Shown: positions 53,670-64,000 of the stretch, piece after piece | Layout: every line of letters begins with the position of its first letter | How positions within the stretch are numbered: the stretch's first letter is position 1 | Source of the DNA: Ophiocordyceps camponoti-saundersi (nom. inval.) | Lineage: Eukaryota; Ascomycota; Sordariomycetes; Hypocreales; Ophiocordycipitaceae | NCBI GenBank assembly: GCA_003339415.1 | Contig: PDHQ01000169.1 | Span: 1,193-65,192 of the forward strand | DNA: 64,000 bases | Direction: 5' to 3' | Notes under the pieces: generated by a model | Database searches by the model: none | The model's input: the letters and a program-made list of their open reading frames with translations, nothing else | Told to the model about the DNA's origin: nothing | Translations under genes and position numbers: made by a program

Positions 53670-54467
53670 ATGGTCCGGTTCCTCGCCGAGGCCCCCCTCC
53701 CCCCCCAGCCCGTCGCCGGCTACGACTCCGATGGCCCCGACCTAGCCCTCAAGCGGAGCCTGATGCGCGCCCCCACGCGACGAGGCCGATCAATGACAGA
53801 CTCAGCCTCCGACCAGCACCCCCAACGCCGCCCAATCGACCGACAAGCTCCCATCCCCGAAGACGGACTACCGATCAAAGTGGCAACAACAGGGTCCTAC
53901 ACGCTCTACCACCACACGGCCCCGACCAGACCACGCCTTCCCCCCCCGCGAAGATCCTATTCCGCCACGGACAAGGAACCGGAGCATTCGACGCTGCCAT
54001 CACCATCACCATCATCATCATCGACATCATCACAGTGGCGGACGAAGATGACCCTCCTAGACCTACCAGCCGAAGTCCACTACCAACTCTTCGACCACCT
54101 CGATCCCCTAGACGGCGTATGTTTCGGCCTCGCCCACCCACGACTCTACGCCATCCAACGGCGCAAACACGGCACCGTCTCCCTCGGCAGCCGGTACGCC
54201 GGCCCCAACGACATGGAGTGGGCGTGGCGCGGGGCCGGGCCTCTCCTCCGGAACCGGGGCAGGGGCCAGGTGTACTGTCGCAAGTGTGGCGTTTCGCGGT
54301 GCGAGCTGCATCGCCATTTGAAGGATTGGATGGGAGAGGGGTACGAGTATTGTGAGATTCGGAGGATGTTTGGCAGGCCGGCTGGCGGGGACGCGAGGCC
54401 GTATTGTTTCATGAGCTCACCTAAGAAGCCGGATCGATGCGGGCGTCATCATATGACGAGGGCGTGA
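53670..54467 (+). CDS. F-box-like protein with C-terminal Cys/His cluster
   Basis: Single-exon gene of 265 residues. The first 125 residues are disordered, proline- and arginine-rich. An F-box-like segment follows (LLDLPAEVHYQLFDHLDPLD, about residues 129-148, continuing to LAHPRLYAIQRR). The C-terminus has clustered Cys/His (VYCRKCGVSRCELHRHLKDW, EYCEIRRMFG and RCGRHH) that could bind zinc. F-box proteins recruit substrates to SCF ubiquitin ligases through Skp1, but this hit is to the motif only, with no named orthologue. The ATG follows a CAT-repeat leader. It is convergent with the GT31-type gene. Confidence 0.65.
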   Translation: MVRFLAEAPLPPQPVAGYDSDGPDLALKRSLMRAPTRRGRSMTDSASDQHPQRRPIDRQAPIPEDGLPIKVATTGSYTLYHHTAPTRPRLPPPRRSYSATDKEPEHSTLPSPSPSSSSTSSQWRTKMTLLDLPAEVHYQLFDHLDPLDGVCFGLAHPRLYAIQRRKHGTVSLGSRYAGPNDMEWAWRGAGPLLRNRGRGQVYCRKCGVSRCELHRHLKDWMGEGYEYCEIRRMFGRPAGGDARPYCFMSSPKKPDRCGRHHMTRA

Positions 54468-54742
54468 GCAATCTTTGGCTGGAGAAGATGAGAATAGGAA
54501 CTCTAGAGCCGTCTTTGGCTGGTGAAGATGGGGGGGGGGGGAACAAGAACTCTAGCCATCTTGGCTTTACAGAGAGTAAAGAGACGGTGGAAACAAGAAA
54601 CCCAGCAGTAGTAAAGAAGCGAGAGGAGAATAGGAGGAAAATGGTATTGCAGAGTTGGATACAATAAAAATCTATGTATGATGGCGAGTTGATGATGGTG
54701 ATGGTGTTGGTGTTGAAAGACTTCCCCTTGCTATCTATCCCC

Positions 54743-56602
54743 TCACTGAACAGGCTCTCGCCACAAAGGCTCGCAAACCCCCTGAGAATCAGCCCAATCG
54801 TTGATGCCACGAACAAACCAGCCGCTAATCCAAGGCATGCCACGATAAGGATGCTTCCTCGGACGACCAAGCTTGACGCCCGAGCCGGTACAGCAAACAC
54901 CAGCGTGATAGCGCCACTGGAAACAATCCCTCCTCCGGTGAAACTTGAGCTTATCCGATTTCGAAGCCCGGGCTTCGTATCGATGAGAAAGCCACGCCCT
55001 CCGACGAGAACCTGCATCTTGTTGAAGCGCGGGGGAAGAAGAAGAAGAAGCAGTAGAAGAAGAAGAAGAATCGTCGCTCTCATCATCGTGATCTTCGTTA
55101 TCGTCATCATCACCACCACCGCCTTCACCGCGCCGTTCCATCGCCACCACGTCCGCGGCGCTAGCCCACGACGCGGCGTCGACGTCCAGACCAGCGGCCT
55201 CGCAGACGGCCTCGCACGCATCCGGACCACGATGAGCGGCCCTCTCGACCGGCGACTTATCCTCCTGGTTTCGCTGGACGGCACGCAATTCCGCCCCGGC
55301 ACGGCGCTGGCTCTCGGCGTCGGGAGCGATGTAGCAGACGTCGGCCGAGAGGTTGTCCCATCCGTTCCTGCGGCGGACGAGGTGGGGGGCGACGAACTGG
55401 AGGTAGACGTCGCGTAGCAGGATCGGCTTCTCCGGCCGTAGACGCGTCTGCTCGAACTGCCAGGCCAGCCCTACCTCCTGCGGGCTCATGTGGTGGAGGG
55501 TCAGGACGGGCTCGCACCAGAGTCCCGGTCCGAAGGGGAGGGAGGCCGGGGGGTCGCCCGTGAACATCGGGTAGGCGTGGCTGACCCTCGCTCCCACCTC
55601 GGCCAGGGCCATGCCGAGGAGGACGTCTCCGCAGCAGGTGTCGGGAGCGGCGGCGTCGAAGCGCGCGGCAAGCGAGCCGTCTTCACCGTTCGTCTCGGAA
55701 AGCCGTTGCAGGAGACGACCGGATATAACATAACCGCTCCCACCATGAGCAAAGGGAAACCCATCGTAAAGAGCGACGTTGCCAACATAGGTATCCTTAT
55801 CCGGATCCCTCGTCTTAAGCCAAGCGACGAGATTATCCCAAAAGACATAGGAATCAGCCTCGGCAAAGACATACCACCTCTGATTAGGACGCATGGCCCA
55901 AGTGCGAAGAGCCATGTTGACGAACTTGTACTTGTCAAGATGCCAGGCGCCCTCCATTCCCGAGACGCAATCCTTTAACGAGACGGCGCATCGTTTCTGC
56001 GCCTCGTACAGAGCGAACTCCTTGTTATTCTGCCGCACCGAGGCGGAGACGCCGGCGAGGGCGTCGTGAAGGTGGTAGCGACCCATCTGCTGCTCCAGGT
56101 CGGAGAAGAGGAGGAGGTTGTTGTCGGGGAGGCATTGAAGGCTGGCGAGGATCTGGGAGGGTAGCTTTTCGTAGGCTTCGCTCGCGCCCGTCTTCATCAC
56201 CAGCTGGATGCCTTGCAAGTCTGGGAAGCGAGAGCAGGGATCGGTGTTGAAGTCCCAGACCTGATGGACGAGGTCTTGGGTGGCGGGAGTGTAGAGGGTG
56301 TTGTTTTGCGGTTGTGAATCCGCTGATGAATCTGATGAATCTGATGATGATGTCGTCGTCGTCGTCGTCGTCGTCTTCGTCTTCGCCTCCTCCTCCGGAG
56401 TTACAGGTCTAGATTCCTTGCTCGTCTTGGTACTCCAAACCCGACTCAACTCATCGTTCCGAAGACGATAGATGGGAAGGAGAAAGGCGACGGCGCAATA
56501 CAGCGCCAGAAGAAGCGGCACGATCCTCCAAGGCCGAAGCCATAGCCCTACCGCTCGCCACCACTGTCCTCTGCGCTTCATCGGATCGGCCTGGCCCACC
56601 AC
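54743..56602 (-). CDS. Type II membrane glycosyltransferase, GT31/fringe-like
   Basis: Single-exon gene of 619 residues. A short cytosolic N-terminus leads into one membrane segment (IVPLLLALYCAVAFLLPIY, about residues 28-46) and then a serine/threonine-rich stem. The catalytic part has WYVFAEADSYVFWDNLVAWL (acidic EAD in the DxD position), GNVALYDGFPFAHGGSGYVI and CCGDVLLGMALAEVGARVSH, which I recognise from the fungal family-31/DUF604 group. It should face the Golgi lumen and transfer a sugar from a nucleotide sugar; donor and acceptor are unknown. An acidic, serine-rich insert (about residues 490-535) interrupts the C-terminal half before a Cys-containing tail (RRRDCFQWRYHAGVCCTGSG). ATG 56602 or 56581 may be used. 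Confidence 0.8.
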   Translation of the reverse strand: MVGQADPMKRRGQWWRAVGLWLRPWRIVPLLLALYCAVAFLLPIYRLRNDELSRVWSTKTSKESRPVTPEEEAKTKTTTTTTTTSSSDSSDSSADSQPQNNTLYTPATQDLVHQVWDFNTDPCSRFPDLQGIQLVMKTGASEAYEKLPSQILASLQCLPDNNLLLFSDLEQQMGRYHLHDALAGVSASVRQNNKEFALYEAQKRCAVSLKDCVSGMEGAWHLDKYKFVNMALRTWAMRPNQRWYVFAEADSYVFWDNLVAWLKTRDPDKDTYVGNVALYDGFPFAHGGSGYVISGRLLQRLSETNGEDGSLAARFDAAAPDTCCGDVLLGMALAEVGARVSHAYPMFTGDPPASLPFGPGLWCEPVLTLHHMSPQEVGLAWQFEQTRLRPEKPILLRDVYLQFVAPHLVRRRNGWDNLSADVCYIAPDAESQRRAGAELRAVQRNQEDKSPVERAAHRGPDACEAVCEAAGLDVDAASWASAADVVAMERRGEGGGGDDDDNEDHDDESDDSSSSSTASSSSSPALQQDAGSRRRAWLSHRYEARASKSDKLKFHRRRDCFQWRYHAGVCCTGSGVKLGRPRKHPYRGMPWISGWFVRGINDWADSQGVCEPLWREPVQ

Positions 56603-59092
56603 GCCAACAACAGCAGCGGCCGGCCACCACCACCCACCCGTCGTCGTTTGTGGCTGTGGTCGTAGTTGAGGATGGGGGGTTGTGACGATTGTCGATTATC
56701 TGCCTCATCGATTGGCCGTGATTAGCCGCTGATCTCTCTCTCTCTCTCTCTCTCTCTTGAGTTCAGTTTCCCCTTCTTCTTCTTCTTCTTCTTCTGCGTC
56801 CTTTTTCGTCTTCGGCTTTTCCCACCTCTTCCTCCTTCTACTTCTTCTTCTTCTTCTTCTTCTTCAACAATAAACCCCAAAAGAAAAAAAAAAAAGCTCA
56901 ACACGAACAAGCAAAGCAACAGGAAGATTATTTCAAGGGAGAGGGAGTAAAAAAGAAAAGAAAAGGAAAACACAAACGCATCAACACACCTTTCCTCTTC
57001 ACTGAGACACTCAGCAGGGGCAGAACACAGTAAAAAAAAGAAGAAGTAAAAAGAGAAATCCAGGGAGGATCAAATCAGAAGAATGATTGACCTCTCTCTC
57101 TATCCCATCCGTAAAAAAAATCCCCAACTAAGACATCATGAAGAACAGAGAAAAAAAAAAAGAACTCAGTTCAGAAATGATAAGGGGGGAGGAGAGGGAG
57201 AGAAGAGAAAAAAAAAAGGGGGAAAAAACATCATCTTCGTTTTACATGACTTTTGTTTTTTTCCCTCTCCCCTTCCTTTCCGTTTTTTTATCCTACGCTT
57301 TTGAGTTCAACTTTTTTTTTCACCCCATGATCCATGAACAGTTGGAGTGAAAAGGGCAAAAAAGGATGAGAGAGGGGGGGGGGGGGAAGAACGGGGGGGA
57401 AAGGGGAGGAGAAAGGGCCAAGGCGTTCGGAAGATCCGGGCTTGACTAGAGGAGGGAGGAGGTGAGAGGAGGAGGAGGAGGAGGAGGGAGAAAGAAAAGG
57501 GGGGGGGGTTTTAAAACAGTCCGAAAATCCGAAACCGAGGTATAGACGTGCACTGTGCCCGTCTTTTACTGCTCTGTTCCTGTTTTTACAGCGTCTGTCT
57601 GTTCTGTCTGTCTGTTTAAGAGAGAGAGAGAGAGAAACTGTGCTTGTTGTTTCCTGATGAAGACGTTCTTTTTGCCCCCTCCCCCCCTTTTTTTTGATAC
57701 AGGCTGGACATAGGTAGGTAATACAGCTCTTGTTGCAACAGCCATGAGAGTCATGTATTTATGCAATCGTCTTTTTTACTCGGTGACGGCAATAGGAAGA
57801 GAAGAAACAAAACAAACAAACAAATGAACAAATCGTCGCAGAAGAAGCAGCAACAGTTTCCCTTTCTCCTCCTCGAGCAACGCATGGATGGGTTTCATCC
57901 CTTTACATATGATGTAGTCCATACACTCACACACACGTATACACACGCATACATACATACATATATCTATCCGTACACTACACAAGCCCATACAAGACAG
58001 CTTATACATACCTACATACCTCTTTCTCATCCCCTTCTCTCCCTCCTCCATCTCTTCTCCCCATCTACCTACCTACCTAGGTATGTATACATATATCCCT
58101 CTCTCTTCTCTCCATCGTCCGTACATACATACATACATACATCTCTCCCCTCTCACCCCCCATACAACTCAGCCAACCCAACCCTCACCTCCATAAAAAC
58201 TCCCCTCCCCAAAAACCAACTCAGGATGAAAAAAAGCCAACCTTTCTCTCTTCAACGACTCAACCTTCCCTTCCTTCCCCCATTCAGGGGCCGCAAAAAA
58301 AACGCTTTCTTTCCTGGGTCCCGGGGGGGCGCACCGTCCCCTTCCTTTCCTTCATCGCACGTGCACACACACACACACGGCTCCCCGCCCCCCGCCCGGC
58401 CCGGAAACTCCGCGGCTTCCCCGGATTCCAAGCCCCAATCGGCCACGTCGGCACGGGGCTTCGCTCACGGCCTCCCGAAAAGCCTTTTTCTTTCCCCTTC
58501 TTCTCCATCTTTCTTCTTTTTCTTCTCTTCTTCTTTCTTCTGACCTGCCTCGTTAGTAATTTCCCTCATAGATTATGTCTGCCTTACTCCTTACTGCCAT
58601 CAGCCTCGTACAAGTACATACATAGGCTCCTAGAATTTACATAACTTCCCTCATGACACTGACTTGCTCTCACGACTGTGCTGCCCCATGACTGCTTCTC
58701 TGATACGAGTTGTGTACAATTTCTTCTCTCGCCCGTATACTCGACTGCGCCTCTATCTTTCAACAGTATGTTGGCCCAGTTCAAAGCATCACACCCCTTT
58801 CCCCCCCCATCAAGCCGCAGACAAGAAATGGCGGCACTTGGACCCCCCCTTACCACCCAAGAGAAAGATAACAATCGCTTACTCGCACATCTCATTCAAC
58901 AAGACAACAAAAGGATAGGGATCAAGCACCATATCATCGTTCTAAACCCAAATCATTCAACACATAAAAAATACCCGTAGGTAATGAACGCCAGTGCAAC
59001 AAACTCCCCACCATATCCCCCCCTCCCCCTGCCCCTTTACCCGCATCATGCGCCGAGCAACTCCATAGGTAGGTACTGAAGAAAACAGAACA
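56603..59092. other. Gene-free low-complexity region
   Basis: 2.5 kb with CT/GA tracts (56733-56758, 56776-56795 and 56840-56865), many A, T and G homopolymers (56884-57490), TACATACATA tracts (about 57949-57963 and 58122-58141), CTACCTACC (about 58066-58081), (CA)n (about 58363-58378) and pyrimidine-rich DNA. Open frames here are repeat translations. No gene is supported. Confidence 0.55.
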
Positions 59093-61668
59093 TCAATCCA
59101 CGTAAAACGTCCCGCTTGTTCCCTCAAACTCGGAAATCTTCCCACTCAGAGACTTGTAATCGCCGTAGTATCGGAGCCGATACTCTCCCGGCGGCGTCTC
59201 CTCTTCAATCTCCCACACGATTCGAACCTCGCTCGTGCCCAACATGGCGCTTGTTCGTCTCCAGTGAAACCTGAGAGCCCAGTCGGAATCGTCGCGCACT
59301 TGCTGCCACGAAACCTCGTCACTCGGAGAAGTAGACAGGGGAACCTGTTGCTGCGCGCCGGCAGACAGTGCCACCTTCCACCCGGCAGACGACGAAGATG
59401 GAGGAGTCGAGGAGGATGGGATACGAAGCCCGTGCCTCTCCACCGCCACATACGTCTGCTCCAGTCGGAGGTTGTTGCGCGGATTGGCTCCGACAAAGGT
59501 CGCCTCCACCACATCCCCCCGCTCAAAGTGCATCCCGCCTACATCGGACGTAGCCTCGCCGAAGTGTCGTGATCGACCGGGCCGGTCGTAGACAACTCCG
59601 GGTATGAAACTCCACGATCGGTTGCTGTTGTCCGGAGGCGCCGGCCACGACCCGTCCGGAGGAAAGCCGCCGTCCGGCGGCGGATAGTCTGGGGAAGAAG
59701 ACGATCGCAGGTACGCTATCGATGCCACGCTGCGGTCCATGTGCGCCGCCAGCGTGTGCCGCCCGTATAGCGTCGAAGCGCCCTCATACCGTTGCACCCT
59801 GCGAATGTCAGCCATCAGATAGGGAAAAAGGACCATGAGAAAAGAACAAGAAAGGAGGTCAAGGAGACTCACCCATATTCCTCCTCCGTCGTGATATAGT
59901 GCGTGTAGCTGTTACTCGGCGCCCCCAGGACAACCACCGGCTTCCTCCCCTCAAGCTCGAGGGCCAGAGTTGTGGTCGCCTCTTCGGCCACAGCCTCCTT
60001 CCACCGCCTCCCTGCCATGGTGGTAGCTTCGCCCGGGCTTACGATCACCAGCAACTGGCCCACCCTTAGGGTCTGTATGTCCACCACGTTGGGCGTCCAC
60101 GCGTAGGGAAAACGCTTGTCGCCCACATCGAGGAGGATAGACTTGGGCTCCTGACATCGCTTTTGGGAGCGCGTCGGCTGCCGGATCAGCCAGCTGATGA
60201 CGCGCCACAAGACGGACGACTTGTACTTCGCGTCCCGGTCTTGTATCAGATCGAACGAGCCCGGCTCATCCCAGGTGCCGGCTCCGAACGAGTAACCGAG
60301 GGCAGCGGCGCACGTCACTGCCTCGGACCCGTTGCGCAGCCGAAAGGCGAAGCCGGCCATGTCGTGGAAGCGGTGAAAGGCCTTGACGCCGTCGCCGCGC
60401 ACATTGGCCGGCTGCCGGTCCAAGCGGCGGTACAAGTCCAAGGCGGCCTGGTACTGTCGCCGGCCGATCTCGAGACACGACGAGGCGCCGTGGTCGTCGA
60501 CGGCCAGGCCGGGGCCCCTGGCGCGGCAATGGCTCACGCGTCCGTCGCTGCAGGTGCTGTCCTCGAAGCGACACCGCTCGCCTGAACCGTCCTCGCAAAA
60601 GGCGCCCATGACGTTGGGACTGACGTCGCCCATGTTAGCCTGGGAGAAGCCGCCGACGAAGGAGTGTCCTAGCTCGGCGCCCAGCCTCTTCTCCAGCATG
60701 TCGGCGGCGACCCCCTTGTTGTCGCCCGAGATGAGCGTATTGTTGGCCTGCATCGACGTGCCGTGCGTCGGGAACCAGGTCAGCAACCCGATGTTGCGAC
60801 GATCCGACGCGCGCCGGAAGCTGAGCAGCGTCATGTCCGTCTCGACGGAACCGTCGTCGTCGACGCTGACATTGTACCGCGCGCGCTCGGCCTCCGGATT
60901 GGCCAGGTAGGAGAACAGGCTGCGGTTGATGCCGGCCCCCAGGAGCTTGGTCGAGCCGATGGTCAAGTGGCCAGGCTCGAGGCTCTCGTGGGCGCGTCGG
61001 ATGGACAGGAGGCAGCCGTCGACGATGGCGCGGTAACTCTGACGATCGAAGCCCTTACTCGGGATCTGTGGAAGCAAGTAATTGAGCCAGGCGCCGGGCC
61101 CCGAGTGCGAGTGCGTCGCCGTCACAGCGACATTGTCATCGCCGTACATGGAGTATCGCGGGCCGAGGGCTTGGAGACCGCGTAGGATACCATAGCGAAT
61201 CGCCGTGTCGCCCGACTGGATATCGAGGACGAGGTAGACGAAGCGGTCGGCCGGCTTCGCGATGTCGCCCACGATAAAGGCTCGCGAGTACAGCCGCTGG
61301 CGCAGGCCGCTACCAATTTGATTGAAATCGGCATAGCCCATCATGTTGAGCTCCACCACGGGGCCCGTGATGTCAGCCTTGCCGACGCCCAACAGGTAGA
61401 GACCATCCCGTCCGGAGCCGGAGACTGCCGGCAGATCAAGACCGGCCCACGGATTGGCGGCCCGGCTGTCGGCATCGGCGATACCGGCATCAGATGAAAG
61501 GTGGAGCGGCGATGACGACAGTAGCGGCGGGGCTCCGGTCCAGCCGGATGCACGGAAGAGAGCCAGGCAGGCAGCCGAAGCGAGAACGACGAGCATGGCC
61601 AGGTAGGGACGACTCCAGCGCCGGCGCTGGCCATGATGCCCTGCCGCCATCAACGTCGTCATCATCAT
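59093..61668 (-). CDS. Neutral ceramidase, membrane-anchored
   Basis: Two exons: 59873-61668 and 59093-59798, with a 74-bp intron (GTGAGT donor, CGCAG acceptor) joining TTEEEYG to VQRYEGASTLYG. Product 833 residues. An N-terminal hydrophobic stretch (YLAMLVVLASAACLALFRAS, about residues 22-41) acts as signal or anchor. Neutral ceramidase signatures: GVGKADITGPVVELNMMGYA, zinc-site ATHSHSGPGAW, FPTHGTSM, the nucleophile region FSQANMGDVSPNVMGAFC, and a C-terminal beta-sandwich domain (FEGTSGTFYVD end). The enzyme hydrolyses ceramide to sphingoid base and fatty acid at neutral pH, in the lumen or outside the cell. Length is in the family range. The gene is divergent from the SIS-domain gene. 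Confidence 0.92.
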
Positions 61669-62703
61669 CGGACCATCAGCGAGCGGTTTTGAGTCGTGTT
61701 AATAGACAGGTAGGTAAGTAAGTGGTAGGTAGGTAGTTGATTGATTATTAACGAAGGAGGGAGGGAGGGAGGGAGGGGTAGGGGAGGGGGGAGAAGATGG
61801 AGAGAGTAAGGAAGCGAGAGAGAGAGAGTTGAAGACTTCAAGCAGTAGCGAGAGAGCCTGAAAAGTAAGCGAGAGAAAAGGAAGATGGAAAGTTAATTAA
61901 AAAAAAGGCGAAGCGAGAGACTGAAGTTGAAGAGACGAAAGACGGCCAAAGGGGACGAGGAGAAGAAGGGGTTCGTGATAGACAGACCCTTCTCCCAGAC
62001 ATAAAAAAAAACGAGGGGAAAGATAGGAGGAAGGATAGGATGATAGGGGACAGGAAACCAACCCTCCCTCCATGGAGAAAGAAAAGCCGTTTAGGGCATT
62101 CAGCGTCACCCGAGAGACGGCTTAGCACCCACCACCAGACCGCACACCCCTGATGCCCGTCGAGACGAGGCCCATTCCCGCCCGCGCTGACAAAGCCGGT
62201 CCCTGCTCGATACTGGCTTCGATATGGGCTCTATATCGTCATCGTCATCGACCCCAGCTATGAATCGCCGCCGTCTCGACCGACGATGCTCCCGTTTCCC
62301 CACGTGCGGGCCCGTTTTCCCCGGTCGGACCAAACTCTCGTATCAAATTAGGCCAAAGGACTCCAGTTTTAAATTTTAGCCTTTCGAGTGGGAAAAACCA
62401 CGTCGGACGGAACCGGCTCCCACATCCATGGCCTCTCGCCCGATTCGGCCTGTAGGCTCGGATCAAGCCCCATCGCCGATGCTCACCTCTGACGCGTAGT
62501 CTCTCTCACTCACACACACACACACACACACTCTCTCTCTCTCTGTCTGTCGCCGTGTCTCTCACGCTCTCTCACCTTGACCTCACTCGCTTCTTGTTTA
62601 AACAGCCTTCGGCCGGGGAAAAGACTATCCGTCGGGCATGGTGTCGGCCGCCAAGTGAGAAGCTTCCTCTCTCTCCTCTTCTCTTCCTACCTTCTGCCAC
62701 GAC
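61669..62703. other. Divergent promoter region of neutral ceramidase and the SIS gene
   Basis: 1.0 kb with GTAGGTAGG and GGGA repeats (about 61708-61780), purine-rich DNA, then (CA)n/(CT)n tracts (62510-62543). No gene recognised. An alternative upstream start with an intron for the SIS gene (ATG at about 62638) cannot be excluded. Confidence 0.5.
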
Positions 62704-63930
62704 ATGGCCATCCAAACGAGCGCCGTCATCGTCCTCGGCGCCCAAAGGGGTCCCGCCGAGCCGCCCCCCTCGCCGCCGACCCCCTGCATCTCCCCGGATG
62801 ACGGTTCCCTGTGCGAGCCGCTGGCCAGCCCCCTCAGCCTCGACGACGGCCGACAATGTGCCGACAGGCGCATCGCACGCGGTCTCCACGTCCTCGCGAC
62901 CGAGGCAGCCGCCTTGGCCAGCCTCAGCCGCCTGTACGAGACGGACACGACCGCCCGCGACAGCTTCGCCGCCGCCGTCCGCATAGTCGCGCGCCACGGT
63001 CACGGGAAACTCGTCGTCATCGGCGTCGGAAAGTCGGGCCACATCGGTCGGAAGCTGGTGGCCACGCTGCAGAGCCTCGCCATCCGTGCCGTCTTCCTGC
63101 ACCCGACCGAGGCCCTGCACGGCGACCTGGGCATCGTCGGCCCCCACGACGCCCTCCTCTTCATCAGCTTCTCCGGAAGAACGCACGAGCTGCTGCAGCT
63201 GCTGCCCCATCTCGACGAGGCGTTGCCGATGATTGTTCTGACGTCGCACACCCGGCCCGAGGCGTGCGAATTGGTGAGGCGCCGCCCGACGGCCGTCCTG
63301 TTACCGGCTCCCATCCCCGAGTCTGAAGTGGCGTCGTTTGGCGTCCCGGCACCGTCGACGTCGACGACGGTGGCGCTGGCCCTCTGCGACGCCCTCGCCG
63401 TCACGGCCGCCGACGAGCTCCACCTCGACGTGCCGGTCGAATTTGCGCGGAATCATCCTGGAGGGGCCATCGGAGCCGACGCTGCCGCGGCCAGGCCGCA
63501 GACCCTCAAAGAGGCGGCCGTACCGTGGAACGAGCTAGCGGGTGGGCCCAAAGGTCTGGGGTGGGACAGCCTGGGCGCCGATCTGCTCCGGGCGGGCTAC
63601 GACTCGCCGTCGGGGTGGGTTAGGGTCGAGGACGGCGTGGCGACACCGGACAAGATTCGGCGCATGTCAACGTCTCATCTATGCGCACCGCTCGGCCAGG
63701 TGGCTGGCGTGGTGGCGACTCGGCAGGACATGATCTGCATGCCATCCGACACGACGATATCGCTGGCCGCCCGCAAAGTGTGGGCCATGATGCAGGCACA
63801 GGGCGAGGCCCTGTGCGGGCCCGACTCCGTCATCGCTGCGGTCGATGGTGACGGCATCGTTGGCGTCGTCGAGGCCGGCCACATCCTCGCCGCCGATGAA
63901 AGACATGTGACCGGAACTTGTGTTCTGTAG
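62704..63930 (+). CDS. KpsF/GutQ-like SIS-domain sugar-phosphate isomerase
   Basis: Single-exon gene of 408 residues. After a proline-rich N-terminus, an SIS domain (about residues 98-205) shows KLVVIGVGKSGHIGRKLVAT, FLHPTEALHGDLGI and LLFISFSGRTHELLQLLPHL, a close fit to the arabinose-5-phosphate isomerase (KpsF/GutQ/KdsD) family, including the His of the ALHGDLG motif. VEFARNHPGGAIG follows, as in bacterial homologues. The C-terminal third (about 310-400) may be a degenerate CBS pair (ending IVGVVEAGHILA). Bacterial enzymes interconvert ribulose-5-P and arabinose-5-P for KDO synthesis, which fungi lack, so the fungal substrate is unknown. Confidence 0.8.
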   Translation: MAIQTSAVIVLGAQRGPAEPPPSPPTPCISPDDGSLCEPLASPLSLDDGRQCADRRIARGLHVLATEAAALASLSRLYETDTTARDSFAAAVRIVARHGHGKLVVIGVGKSGHIGRKLVATLQSLAIRAVFLHPTEALHGDLGIVGPHDALLFISFSGRTHELLQLLPHLDEALPMIVLTSHTRPEACELVRRRPTAVLLPAPIPESEVASFGVPAPSTSTTVALALCDALAVTAADELHLDVPVEFARNHPGGAIGADAAAARPQTLKEAAVPWNELAGGPKGLGWDSLGADLLRAGYDSPSGWVRVEDGVATPDKIRRMSTSHLCAPLGQVAGVVATRQDMICMPSDTTISLAARKVWAMMQAQGEALCGPDSVIAAVDGDGIVGVVEAGHILAADERHVTGTCVL

Positions 63931-64000
63931 GCCCGTAGGGGTTTCAAGGGCCTGCATGAGGTGTGTCGGCGTGCGTTTATGTGTATGTATAAGCATCCAT

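Noticed and set aside
57761..58543. 260-residue plus-strand open frame
   Set aside because: Made of TACA, CA and CT repeat translations; no domain.

Overview
This window is nuclear DNA of a filamentous ascomycete (Pezizomycotina, probably Sordariomycetes and perhaps Hypocreales; the class is inferred from how the proteins read, not from a search). The evidence is short GT-AG introns of about 45-140 bp (one about 500 bp), dense GC-rich genes on both strands, core eukaryotic genes in their filamentous-fungal forms, a highly reducing polyketide synthase, and a repeat carrying C-to-T/G-to-A transitions typical of repeat-induced point mutation (RIP). I support 24 protein-coding genes. Intron boundaries were read by eye from splice sites and reading phase. 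Two stretches of N (14856-14865 and 46862-47389) are assembly gaps, both next to long G or C homopolymers.

Layout. 1-5.9 kb: gene-free, full of microsatellites, then an Nce102/MARVEL eisosome-type protein (5.9-6.4 kb). 6.7-9.1 kb: divergent pair Mim2 (mitochondrial import) and eIF2-beta. 9.7-14.1 kb: nucleoporin Nup133. 15.1-15.7 kb: the TRAPP subunit Tca17/TRAPPC2L, with a 629-bp miniature LTR element (three 109-bp terminal repeats, two 151-bp spacers, 5-bp target duplication) inserted about 95 bp upstream of its start codon. 16.7-17.9 kb: mitochondrial malonyl-CoA:ACP transacylase. 18.7-21.1 kb: AP-3 mu adaptin and a DMAC1-like mitochondrial protein, divergent.

21.9-33.1 kb is the accessory part: a four-exon A-domain (NRPS-like) adenylating enzyme on the minus strand and, across a 2.07-kb divergent intergenic region, a 2,365-residue highly reducing PKS on the plus strand. 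No other tailoring, transporter or regulator gene is visible, so this looks like a two-gene biosynthetic cluster set between housekeeping genes. The PKS has intact KS, AT, KR and ACP signatures, but a collapsed methyltransferase region, an ER with a damaged nucleotide-binding motif, and no release domain.

33.9-43.0 kb: exosome subunit Rrp4, a membrane-anchored fatty aldehyde dehydrogenase, mitoribosomal mS35 (Rsm24), Alg13 and Aip1. 43.9-51.9 kb: a GPI-anchored Cys-rich protein, an AHC1-like zinc-finger protein whose 5' side abuts the large gap, an Alba-domain protein, Vtc1 (two CACGTG boxes upstream) and a Tctex-1 dynein light chain. 53.7-63.9 kb: an F-box-like protein, a GT31-type glycosyltransferase, neutral ceramidase and a KpsF/GutQ-like SIS-domain protein. 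Intergenic DNA carries many (TACA)n/(TGTA)n tracts and CTACCTACC/GGTAGGTAG clusters.
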